Source of the DNA: UBA1858 sp965658595 | Lineage (GTDB): Bacteria > Pseudomonadota > Gammaproteobacteria > UBA4575 | DNA: 5,700 nucleotides | Assembly (NCBI GenBank): GCA_965658595.1 | Contig: CBFHSW010000116.1 | Location: 1 to 5,700, forward strand | Direction: 5' to 3' | Shown: piece after piece, positions 1 through 5,700 of the stretch | Numbering within the stretch: the stretch's first letter is position 1 | How the letters are laid out: every line of letters starts with the position of its first letter | Made by a program: the position numbers and the translations under genes | Notes under the pieces: model-generated | What the model saw: only the letters and a program-made list of their open reading frames with translations | The model's database searches: none | Told to the model about the DNA's origin: nothing

Positions 1-682
1 GCAATCCAAAAACATCAAAATCGATTACTGTCTGGTCGGCGAACCGTCCAGCACTAAGCAAATGGGTGATGTGATCAAAAATGGTCGTCGCGGTTCTATT
101 GGCGCACGCCTAGTTGTTAATGGCAAACAAGGTCATGTGGCCTATCCTCATTTGGCCATTAACCCTATTCATCATCTTGCTGACATCTTGGCACAATTAT
201 CCGCACTTGAATGGGATCAAGGCAATGAGCATTTCCCTGCGACCACATTTCAAGTCTCGAATATTAAAGCCGGCACCGGCGCGGACAATGTTATTCCAGC
301 CACCGCTGAAGCGTGGTTCAACTTGCGTTTTTCAACCGAAATTACCGCAGAAGAAATTCAGGCACGTGTTGCAGAAGTTTTGCAAAACTATGACGTTGAG
401 ATTAAATGGCGAGTATCGGGCCAGCCTTTTATTACCCCAGAGGGTAATTTAGTCGACGCCTGCAAAGCTGCAATTAAAGAAGTGGTGGGTATCGAGACTC
501 AACTATCGACTGGTGGTGGCACATCTGATGGTCGATTTATTGCACCCACGGGGGCTGAAGTGGTGGAGCTGGGTGTAACCAATGCCAGCATACATCAGAT
601 AGATGAGCACACAGACACGCAACAATTAGGACAACTCAAAGACACATACAAAGCGGTCCTTAAGTCTTTATTGCTAGATTAA
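1..682 (+). CDS. dapE: Succinyl-diaminopimelate desuccinylase, C-terminal 226 residues (5' end outside window)
   Basis: The product hydrolyses N-succinyl-LL-2,6-diaminopimelate to LL-diaminopimelate and succinate in the cytoplasm, in the succinylase branch of lysine and meso-DAP (peptidoglycan) synthesis. It is a dinuclear zinc M20-family enzyme. The reading frame is open from base 2 with no start, so the gene begins upstream; the ATG at 62 is internal. Visible landmarks (local residue numbers from base 2) are VGEPSS at 12-17, whose Glu14 corresponds to the metal ligand Glu163 of the Haemophilus enzyme; KNGRRGS at 26-32; GKQGHVAYPH at 41-50 opening the dimerisation domain, with His45 matching His194; STGGGTSDGRF at 169-179; and ASIHQIDEHT at 195-204 with the C-terminal metal ligand His198. 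These offsets imply that about 149 residues are missing, including the first zinc ligands. The end is intact and followed by a strong stem-loop at 734-774. Family assignment is secure. Confidence 0.96.
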   Translation, partial: QSKNIKIDYCLVGEPSSTKQMGDVIKNGRRGSIGARLVVNGKQGHVAYPHLAINPIHHLADILAQLSALEWDQGNEHFPATTFQVSNIKAGTGADNVIPATAEAWFNLRFSTEITAEEIQARVAEVLQNYDVEIKWRVSGQPFITPEGNLVDACKAAIKEVVGIETQLSTGGGTSDGRFIAPTGAEVVELGVTNASIHQIDEHTDTQQLGQLKDTYKAVLKSLLLD

Positions 683-733
683 TCTTTTTAGCGTCATTCT
701 TACTAAAACAGTATTTCTACTTCAGCCATATCG

Positions 734-774
734 AACCAACCATCCAGATTGAAAGTAAATCTGGATGGTTGGTT
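734..774. terminator. Perfect 17-bp stem-loop between convergent genes
   Basis: Bases 734-750 and 758-774 are exact reverse complements (AACCAACCATCCAGATT on the left arm) around a 7-base loop. The hairpin lies 51 bases after the dapE stop and 11 bases beyond the exonuclease stop, so it can serve both convergent genes. On the + strand it is followed by the short T-rich stretch ATCTTT; on the - strand there is no clear T-run. It is probably a bidirectional terminator, better formed for dapE. Confidence 0.75.
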
Positions 775-785
775 ATCTTTAACGC

Positions 786-1562
786 TTAATTAGATTCCCA
801 TACCTTGAGAAAATCTTGCAAATGCGCCTGATCAGACTCGCGTAATAATTTCTTCACGCGCAACACTTTCTGCGTTAATAAGTCAGGCGAAGATCGACCG
901 CGAATAAGTTCAAAGTGCAAATAAACCAAATAAGTATTGAGCACATCAGTCTCACAATATTCGCGAATCTCATCTAGCGCTCCCTGCTGATACTTATCCC
1001 ATACGTCAGCACCACTCATACCATATTTACCGGGGTAACCTAGCATAGTGGCGATTTCATCTAATTTAGCCCCTGCGCGTGGCTGATAATTACCCAATAC
1101 ATCCATCAAGTCAGTATGGCGTGAATGGAATCGACTGATGTAATTATTAAAACGAAATGACTGATTATCATCTCCAGTTTCCCAATAAGTCGGAGCCTGC
1201 ACACCATGCAGTAATGAACGGTAATTCAGCACAGGCAGATCAAAACCACCTCCATTCCAACTCACGATGGTAGGAATATGCTGCTCTAAACCCTCATAAA
1301 AGCGCTGAATGATTTCTTTTTCATCAGCATCAATATCACCCAATGACCAGACTTTGAGTTGATCACCTTTTTCAAATACCACAGAGATAGCGACGATGCG
1401 CTGCAAATGCAGAGGCATGAATTCACTGCCTGATTTTTGATACTGCAGATGCTGCATGGCTTTAACCACATCCTTATCTGATAAGTCATCAGTCAGGTTG
1501 TGAATTTTTCTTCCTGATTCAACATCAGGCACAGATTCGATATCAAATACGAGTATACTCAT
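786..1562 (-). CDS. Predicted 3'-5' exonuclease, PolB-proofreading-domain-like (DnaQ fold)
   Basis: This 258-residue protein looks like the stand-alone bacterial exonuclease family related to the proofreading domain of DNA polymerase B (the DNA_pol_B_exo2 type). Visible motifs are Exo I, FDIESVPD at 6-13 with acidic residues Asp7 and Glu9; an Exo II-like WNGGGFDLPVL at 102-112 with Asp108; HTDLMD at 149-154; and an Exo III-like YCETDVLNTY at 202-211 with the Tyr-x3-Asp pair Tyr202/Asp206. A DEDDy-type two-metal nuclease is therefore expected, probably removing 3' nucleotides from DNA or RNA in the cytoplasm; the substrate is not known to me. The ATG is chosen because Exo I follows at once and no room remains upstream: mnmC starts divergently 18 bp away. 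The Shine-Dalgarno match is weak (AAAG-type). It ends just before the shared hairpin with dapE. No gene symbol is established. Confidence 0.88.
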   Translation of the reverse strand: MSILVFDIESVPDVESGRKIHNLTDDLSDKDVVKAMQHLQYQKSGSEFMPLHLQRIVAISVVFEKGDQLKVWSLGDIDADEKEIIQRFYEGLEQHIPTIVSWNGGGFDLPVLNYRSLLHGVQAPTYWETGDDNQSFRFNNYISRFHSRHTDLMDVLGNYQPRAGAKLDEIATMLGYPGKYGMSGADVWDKYQQGALDEIREYCETDVLNTYLVYLHFELIRGRSSPDLLTQKVLRVKKLLRESDQAHLQDFLKVWESN

Positions 1563-1593
1563 GTCACTTTACGTTCTTTAATGTGTGATCACA
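1551..1593. promoter_or_regulatory. Compact divergent start region with two 10-bp palindromes
   Basis: The start codons of the exonuclease gene (- strand, 1562) and mnmC (+ strand, 1581) are separated by 18 bp. GAGTATACTC at 1551-1560, inside the first exonuclease codons, is a perfect palindrome and contains TATACT (1554-1559), a 5/6 match to a -10 box that could serve mnmC, although no good -35 box precedes it. TGTGATCACA at 1584-1593, inside the first mnmC codons, is a second perfect palindrome. Promoters for each gene must overlap the other gene or this gap. Both palindromes may be chance; binding by a regulator is only a possibility. Confidence 0.3.
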
Positions 1594-3608
1594 TGCTAAC
1601 AGTTAAGCACGCACAACTAAACTTTAATCCTTCTGGCATACCCTATGCAAGTGATTATCAAGACACCTATTTCTCTCAAGCAGGTGCGCTAGACGAGTGT
1701 CAACATGTATTTATTAATGGCAATCAACTCACGCAGCGTTGGCAACAAAAACACTTCACCATAGCCGAATTAGGTTTTGGCTGTGGCATCAATTTTCTAA
1801 CTACTGCCAGTGCATGGTTAAAACAAGCACGGTCAAATTCTCGTTTACACTTCATCAGTTTTGAAAAGCACCCCATCAAACCACAAGACTTAGAAAAAGT
1901 TCACGCGCTACTGGAATGTGATACCAAACTAAGTGAGCAGTTAATCACGCACTACCCACCTCCTGTGTGTGGCAAACATCGACTGCATTTTGCCAATAAT
2001 AGAATTACTCTAACATTGATTTTTGGAGATGCATTAGAACAAATTGAACGCTGTGATTTTGAAGCGGATGCGTGGTTTCTAGATGGTTTTTCTCCCAGCA
2101 AGAACCCAGCACTTTGGTGTGAAGATATTGCCCAGTTAATTTTCAAACTTACAAAACATGAGGGGACTTTCAGCACCTATAGTGTTGCAGGTGTAGTAAA
2201 GAGGAACTTGACACAAGCCGGATTTGAATGTGAAAAAATTGCGGGCTTCGCACAGAAAAATCATATGCTCGTGGGCAAGTGCCACAAGCCAGAATCACAT
2301 AAAGCCTTTCACTATCGAGATAAAAGCTGGTTACATACTCGACCTAATCTTATTAAAAAAGACCCACAGCGAGCGATTATTATTGGTGCTGGGATGGCAG
2401 GTTTTAGTATTGCTCATTCATTGGCAGAACGTGGCTGGCAATGCACTATCTTAGATAGACATCACAGCATAGCCATGGAAGGCTCCGGCAATCAAAATGC
2501 TATCCTCATGCCAAGATTAAGTGTCGATCATGACATTCAGTCCCAACTCACCTTACAAGGATTTTTATACTCTTTACAACGCTTCAAACAGCTTGATCAA
2601 GTCAGTAAGCAAACACTCTGGCACTCATGTGGTGCTATCCAAATCCCTCGCGATGAAATGCAAGCCTCACGCATGCAACAAATCGTTGATAACGAAACCA
2701 TACCAGAAGAGCTCCTACGCGTTGTCACACAACAACAAGCTGCACAACTCACTGCTTGCCCTGTTAATCGTGGTGGCTGGTATATTCCACAGGCCGGTTG
2801 GATTGTCCCAGAACAGCTGTGCCAAGCATTATGGGATCAATACTCCGATCGTATCCAGTTCAAGGGTGGACAGGAGGTGTCACAGATACGACAAGAAACC
2901 TCCTGTTGGCAAGCACTCGTGAATGATCAAGTGGTTGCAGAGGCCGAACATGTGGTGATCGCTAATGCACATAGTAGCCATCAGTTTGAGCAAACCACTT
3001 GGTGTAAGATGCACCCCAAGCGCGGGCAAGTAACCCATATTCCTCAGCAATTCAGCACTCTTCATCCAGAAAAAATTATTTGTTCTGACGTATACCTCAC
3101 ACCCGCAGTGAATCAAGAGTACGTATTAGGTGCTTCATTTATTACTGCTGATAGGGATACTAGTATTCGTCAAAGTGAACACGAAGATAACATTACCAAA
3201 CTGAATAAAATACTCCATCCATCAGATGACTCGATATGCATCAGTGAACAACTTAATACAGTGGGTGGGCGTGTAGGTATAAGAGCGGTGAGCTCAGATC
3301 GTTTACCTGTCATAGGACAAGTGGTACAGCATAAAAAATTCTTAGACAATTATTCTGCCATCGCTACAGGCAATACTCGGCTTCAATATCTTCAGCCTGA
3401 TTATTACTCGGGTTTATATATTGCCACGGGTTTTGGTTCGCGGGGATTAGCATGGATACCCTTATGCGCAGAAGCGCTTGCATGCACTATGAACAATGAA
3501 CCCAGTCCTTTAACCAAAGGTATCGCCCGCGCATGTCATCCTAATCGAATACTTGTTAAACGGCTTATGGATAACGCCAAACCCCCACGTCGTATTAACA
3601 ACGATTAA
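1581..3608 (+). CDS. mnmC: Bifunctional tRNA mnm5s2U34 biosynthesis protein MnmC (FAD oxidoreductase plus SAM methyltransferase)
   Basis: The product completes the wobble-uridine modification of tRNAs such as those for Lys, Glu and Gln. Its C-terminal FAD domain converts cmnm5(s2)U34 to nm5(s2)U34, and its N-terminal domain methylates that to mnm5(s2)U34 with S-adenosylmethionine, downstream of MnmE/MnmG. At 675 residues it matches the E. coli protein (about 668). The methyltransferase part (about 1-245) shows the SAM motif ELGFGCGINFL at 63-73 and DAWFLDGFSPSKNP at 163-176. The oxidoreductase part begins at about 264 with the Rossmann motif IIIGAGMAG (266-274), ending the dinucleotide fold at Asp292 (TILDR), and has RVGIRAVSSDRLPVIG at 564-579 and ATGFGSRGLAW at 615-625. 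Both halves are intact and uninterrupted. No clear Shine-Dalgarno precedes the ATG at 1581; the in-frame ATG at 1593 is an alternative start. A six-codon upstream frame (1561-1581) ends in TAATG overlapping the chosen start, which would allow translational re-initiation. No convincing terminator follows. Confidence 0.96.
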   Translation: MCDHMLTVKHAQLNFNPSGIPYASDYQDTYFSQAGALDECQHVFINGNQLTQRWQQKHFTIAELGFGCGINFLTTASAWLKQARSNSRLHFISFEKHPIKPQDLEKVHALLECDTKLSEQLITHYPPPVCGKHRLHFANNRITLTLIFGDALEQIERCDFEADAWFLDGFSPSKNPALWCEDIAQLIFKLTKHEGTFSTYSVAGVVKRNLTQAGFECEKIAGFAQKNHMLVGKCHKPESHKAFHYRDKSWLHTRPNLIKKDPQRAIIIGAGMAGFSIAHSLAERGWQCTILDRHHSIAMEGSGNQNAILMPRLSVDHDIQSQLTLQGFLYSLQRFKQLDQVSKQTLWHSCGAIQIPRDEMQASRMQQIVDNETIPEELLRVVTQQQAAQLTACPVNRGGWYIPQAGWIVPEQLCQALWDQYSDRIQFKGGQEVSQIRQETSCWQALVNDQVVAEAEHVVIANAHSSHQFEQTTWCKMHPKRGQVTHIPQQFSTLHPEKIICSDVYLTPAVNQEYVLGASFITADRDTSIRQSEHEDNITKLNKILHPSDDSICISEQLNTVGGRVGIRAVSSDRLPVIGQVVQHKKFLDNYSAIATGNTRLQYLQPDYYSGLYIATGFGSRGLAWIPLCAEALACTMNNEPSPLTKGIARACHPNRILVKRLMDNAKPPRRINND

Positions 3609-3645
3609 TAACCCTCTAAGGCGAGAGCCATAACCTCAGGTCTCG

Positions 3646-3674
3646 TTAAGACATCTATAAAATCAGCTTATAAT
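3646..3674 (+). promoter_or_regulatory. Orphan sigma70-type promoter after mnmC
   Basis: TTAAGA (3646-3651, 4/6 match to the -35 consensus) is separated by 17 bp from a perfect TATAAT (3669-3674) in a very AT-rich stretch. No recognisable gene follows on the + strand. The only frame just downstream is 24 codons (3692-3766) without a Shine-Dalgarno site. Transcription from here would run antisense into the 3' end of the carbonic anhydrase gene. It may be a real promoter for an antisense or small RNA, the relic of a lost gene, or a chance match in AT-rich DNA. Confidence 0.3.
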
Positions 3675-3772
3675 TATAAATTTAATCTAACATGTCAGTA
3701 TTTGATGAAGACAGCTTTGATGCGAATAGAATAGATGAACGATTTAACACTACTGCAAACACATGAGTAAAA

Positions 3773-4701
3773 TCAGTGTTTAATACTAGATAATAAATCA
3801 GGATGGACCACCAGCTGACGCACACCATGCGCATGATCTTCATCGAAGACATTACTCTTACACCATTGACCCAAGCTATTAATATCTAATTTGGCACATT
3901 GAGGTCTCACTGACCACGTAACTTGTAATGGTGAACATACCTGTTGAGTATAACTAGGTCCAGTGGTCGAGCCTGCAAGCACCACAGGTGCACCTGTATT
4001 GGAAGGAATTACTTTTGCTTGATGAAGGCTAGCATCTTTATTATGAGAATAATCAAAGTCATTAAAATTAGCGGCATTGTTGTCATTCACTAAATAAATA
4101 CTTGAGTTTCTACTCGCAAATCCGGATTTGCACATTGCTCAGATAAGCATGAACCCAAACCAGCACCTGGTTTTATAGCACATGAGGTATGCACCCAATG
4201 CACTTCAATAGTGTCACCCGCTTGAAGTCCATTACAAATATCTTGCTTAGGTTGCTTTAAATCAGCCTTAGATAAATGCTCACCCATTTTACATCGGTAG
4301 CCACCATATTTACCCTCACCTGCGAATAAAGAAAATGCTTCAGCTTTATGTTCAGCATTTTTATGAAAATGTATATTACATAAATTCATCTCTTTAGAGC
4401 TTGGTGCCAATGAGAACACGCGCTGATTTGCCCCTGAGAGTTGATCAATATCTCTAGGTGTCTGAGGCCCATAATCTTCACACACCTCGTCATTAGTCAT
4501 ATCTTTCATCGGATTGTTTGATTTTGTAGATTCAGCGATAGAAGTTTGGCTAATTAAAATAGTACTAACAAATAATCCAAGCATCCATAACGTCCACTTA
4601 GATTGAGAATATCTTATATTACTGCTGATCAACTCTAGTTGCGCATGAGATGCTTTTATTGGTTGATTAATAGTTTGATCGATGGAATGAGAAGGGAACA
4701 T
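3773..4701 (-). pseudogene. Delta-class carbonic anhydrase, secreted, split by a single-base frameshift
   Basis: The locus encodes one delta-class carbonic anhydrase (reversible CO2 hydration, zinc enzyme) in two reading frames. The N-terminal part (4701 to 4090, 203 residues) has a long polar leader, a hydrophobic signal segment at about 36-51 and a likely signal peptidase site after SIA (about residue 56), so it should act in the periplasm or outside. It contains CNIHFHKNAEHKAEAF (108-123), with His111 and His113 as likely zinc ligands, and IEVHWVHTSC (165-174), with His168 a plausible third, then stops after VETQVFI at TAG 4092-4090. The other frame continues at about 4099 with LVNDNNAANFNDFDY and carries GSTTGPSYTQQVCSPLQVTW, RPQCAKLDINSLGQWC and FDEDHAHGVRQLV before the TGA at 3775-3773. 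Adding one base near the break gives a continuous protein of about 309 residues reading QVFILVNDN. About ten cysteines suggest several disulphides. Because both sides are otherwise undamaged, the break is recent or a sequencing error. The start codon has only a weak upstream GAG-type ribosome site. The thioredoxin-like gene lies upstream on the same strand. Confidence 0.85.
4088..4103 (-). other. Frameshift point in the delta carbonic anhydrase gene
   Basis: Read on the - strand, the bases are CAA GTA TTT ATT TAG TG, ending the first frame at TAG. The conserved continuation (Leu-Val-Asn-Asp) is read from TTA GTG AAT GAC, which is the -1 frame. Loss of a single T from ATTTTA would explain it exactly. 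The slippery heptamer TTTATTT is present, but its codon phase is one base off from that needed for -1 tandem slippage, and no homopolymer longer than three bases is present, so programmed shifting is not well supported. Confidence 0.7.
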
Positions 4702-4905
4702 ACATAACTCGAAAAATTTTTTGCTTGTAAGATTTATAAATCATGAACTTTCTAAATAGGCCTAAATGCAATATCTAATGAGAAAAATATTTAACCGTGT
4801 TGAAATATAAATCTCTAAAAAACAACACTTTTCTCTAATGCATTGGCAATAAAATTACTCATAACCTCATAATGAAATAGACTATATAACTTGCAACTTC
4901 ACAGA

Positions 4906-4927
4906 CTGTCTCAATTTTGAGAGACAG
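4906..4927 (-). terminator. Possible terminator hairpin after the thioredoxin-like gene
   Basis: CTGTCTC (4906-4912) pairs with GAGACAG (4921-4927) across an 8-base loop, 19 bases beyond the stop of the thioredoxin-like gene. On the transcribed - strand no T-run follows the stem, so termination efficiency is uncertain. The rest of the 4702-4946 gap is AT-rich, with an A5T6 tract at 4712-4722 close to the carbonic anhydrase start and no clear promoter pair. Confidence 0.35.
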
Positions 4928-4946
4928 ATATACCGATTCAGCCGCG

Positions 4947-5348
4947 TTACTTATCCAAATTTAATAAAACCACCATTTCATCTACATTATTATTTTTTGT
5001 GATGCTAGAAATGATAGTGCCACTCGATGCCTCTACGACAGCGATATAACCTGTTTTCCCATCATTCTGTATAAACAGATCTTGAATACCTAATGATCGA
5101 GCAAGTAATGCTGCTTGATGAGATGTTTTTTCATTGGTGAGATCTAATTTTACAAATAACACATCAGTCAAATCTAAATTTGCTCTGGTGCGTGCTGTCT
5201 GAATTTTTGGTGCCAGCGCTTTACAACTGGCACACCAATCCGCATGAAAGCTAACCGCTAAAAAGCGTGGGTTGGACATATCTGCATAACTGAAAGATAG
5301 AATAGTTAAGCAGCAAGTCACTAAGAAGGCTTTAAAGATACTGGGCAT
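4947..5348 (-). CDS. Small exported thioredoxin-fold protein with WCASC active site
   Basis: This 133-residue protein has a signal peptide (residues 1-22: Lys6 followed by a hydrophobic core, likely cut after SYA), so the mature form is about 111 residues and probably periplasmic. The redox motif is WCASC at 38-42 (Cys39 and Cys42), preceded by the usual strand AVSFHADW and followed by the helix KALAPKIQ, as in thioredoxins. Aligned by eye, the loop normally carrying the cis-proline (Thr-Pro before strand 4) reads GKTGYIAVV at about 97-105 and has no proline, which is atypical. A thiol-disulphide exchange role is expected; direction and partner are unknown. It is not a lipoprotein: CysCys at 12-13 lies inside the hydrophobic core without a proper lipobox. 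The ATG is supported by AGGAA six bases upstream. The cysteine-rich carbonic anhydrase lies downstream on the same strand, 245 bp away, and could be a client; this is inference. Confidence 0.85.
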   Translation of the reverse strand: MPSIFKAFLVTCCLTILSFSYADMSNPRFLAVSFHADWCASCKALAPKIQTARTRANLDLTDVLFVKLDLTNEKTSHQAALLARSLGIQDLFIQNDGKTGYIAVVEASSGTIISSITKNNNVDEMVVLLNLDK

Positions 5349-5354
5349 GCAATA

Positions 5355-5395
5355 TTCCTGTGTAAGTTTTTAGTTAACACAAGATAAGAATTATA
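5355..5395 (-). promoter_or_regulatory. Ribosome binding site and -10-like box of the thioredoxin-like gene
   Basis: On the - strand AGGAA (5359-5355) stands six bases before the ATG at 5348, a good Shine-Dalgarno position that fixes the start. Further upstream TATAAT (5395-5390) is a perfect -10 match. No convincing -35 hexamer lies at 16-18 bp, so the promoter call is tentative while the ribosome site is solid. Confidence 0.5.
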
Positions 5396-5452
5396 AAAAT
5401 AGAATTAGTTCAATATTTCAGACTTATTCCGATATATCAGGAGGGGTGAACT

Positions 5453-5520
5453 TTATTGAAAATCAATAATAGCGCTTAACTACATCTTTCCTTAAGGAGT
5501 TTTGAGATGCTCTAAGCGCT
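5453..5520 (-). terminator. Nested hairpins at the end of the upstream gene
   Basis: AGCGCTTA (5471-5478) pairs with TAAGCGCT (5513-5520). Inside it CATCT (5483-5487) pairs with AGATG (5505-5509), and the core contains the palindrome CCTTAAGG (5490-5497). A second hairpin follows on the transcribed strand: TTATTGA/TCAATAA (5453-5459 and 5463-5469) with a 3-base loop. The structure spans the stop codon of the gene at 5492-5700. It may end transcription of that gene or stabilise its 3' end; no long T-run is seen, so terminator function is uncertain. Confidence 0.35.
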
Positions 5521-5700
5521 GACGCAATAAAGCTTGGCGTTCTACTAGTGCCTGCTTCTCACCAGGTGAAATTTCCACCCGATCTAATTGATGATTTTTA
5601 ATTAAATCCTCAGTCTCTGCAATAATGATGTCCGCTTTTTTCTTGATACTATCTAATGATTGATCTTTTTGGTTAAGTAATACTTGATGCGCATGTGATT
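5492..5700 (-). CDS. C-terminal 68 residues of an unrecognised, charged, helix-rich protein (5' end outside window)
   Basis: A frame on the - strand is open from the window edge to a TAA at 5494-5492, giving 68 residues with no start inside the window. The sequence is polar and highly charged, with regularly spaced Leu/Ile/Val. Examples are LDSIKKKADIIIAETEDLI (local 15-33), then VEISPGEKQALVERQALLRQ (41-60) and a terminal RLEHLKTP. This pattern suggests alpha helices, possibly coiled coil, broken near the SPGEK turn at 44-48. No catalytic or binding motif is visible and I do not recognise the family. It lies on the same strand as the thioredoxin-like gene and 143 bp upstream of it, with hairpins between, so co-transcription is not obvious. 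That it is coding rests on the clean open frame, a stop inside a structured 3' region and plausible protein composition. Confidence 0.6.
   Translation of the reverse strand, partial: SHAHQVLLNQKDQSLDSIKKKADIIIAETEDLIKNHQLDRVEISPGEKQALVERQALLRQRLEHLKTP

Noticed and set aside
1584..1593. TGTGATCACA resembling a CRP or FNR operator
   Set aside because: It has the TGTGA and TCACA half-sites but they overlap with no 6-bp spacer, and it sits inside the first mnmC codons, so it is not a standard CRP site.
1952..3116. Several open frames of 70-130 codons overlapping mnmC on both strands
   Set aside because: They overlap the well-supported mnmC frame in other phases and encode nothing recognisable.
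3621..3646. Hairpin CGAGA/TCTCG after mnmC as a terminator
   Set aside because: Only five base pairs with a 14-base loop and no T-run; too weak to call.
3692..3766. 24-codon + strand frame as a small protein gene
   Set aside because: There is no Shine-Dalgarno site, no recognisable sequence and the length is near chance; kept only as context for the orphan promoter.
3773..4135. Second carbonic anhydrase frame as an independent 120-residue gene starting at its own ATG
   Set aside because: Its first ~13 residues are the out-of-frame reading of sequence that encodes conserved carbonic anhydrase residues in the other frame; only the part from LVNDNN onward is family-like, so it is the second half of a broken gene.
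5438..5472. AGGAGG followed by GTG on the + strand as a start of a short leader peptide
   Set aside because: The GTG is only two bases from the Shine-Dalgarno-like run and the frame closes after seven codons, in a region where the flanking genes run on the other strand.
1..5700. CRISPR array, insertion sequence, tRNA, riboswitch or toxin-antitoxin pair
   Set aside because: Reading both strands showed no spaced direct repeats, transposase-like frames, tRNA-like cloverleaf or other recognisable hallmark.

Overview
The window looks like a chromosomal segment of an AT-leaning gammaproteobacterium. The main support is a full-length fused MnmC, an architecture typical of that class, together with a standard DapE. 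The genus cannot be named from this sequence. No mobile element, tRNA, rRNA or CRISPR array is visible.

Left part (1-3608), core metabolism and RNA/DNA maintenance. The window opens inside dapE (lysine/peptidoglycan precursor synthesis, + strand), which lacks its first ~150 residues. A perfect 17-bp stem-loop lies between dapE and a convergent gene for a predicted PolB-like 3'-5' exonuclease (- strand). That exonuclease gene and mnmC (+ strand, bifunctional tRNA wobble-uridine modification enzyme) are divergent, with only 18 bp between start codons. Their promoters must therefore overlap each other's coding sequence; two perfect 10-bp palindromes sit in this junction.

Right part (3609-5700), an accessory-looking block read on the - strand. 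In transcription order it holds the C-terminal end of an unrecognised coiled-coil-like protein (cut by the window edge), a small secreted thioredoxin-fold protein with a WCASC active site, and a secreted delta-class carbonic anhydrase. The carbonic anhydrase gene is split by a single-base frameshift near 4090-4100. Both halves keep family-like sequence, so the break is either very recent or a sequencing error; recoding is less likely. The carbonic anhydrase is cysteine-rich (about ten cysteines in the mature protein) and both it and the thioredoxin-like protein carry export signals, so a redox link is conceivable but is only an inference.

Intergenic stretches are all below about 250 bp. The 164-bp gap after mnmC holds a good-looking but orphan sigma70-type promoter pointing toward the carbonic anhydrase 3' end. 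The 245-bp gap between the carbonic anhydrase and the thioredoxin gene is AT-rich and holds one modest hairpin. The 143-bp gap upstream of the thioredoxin gene holds its Shine-Dalgarno site and hairpins after the upstream gene. I did not find convincing evidence of a wholly new system; the broken delta carbonic anhydrase locus is the most notable feature.
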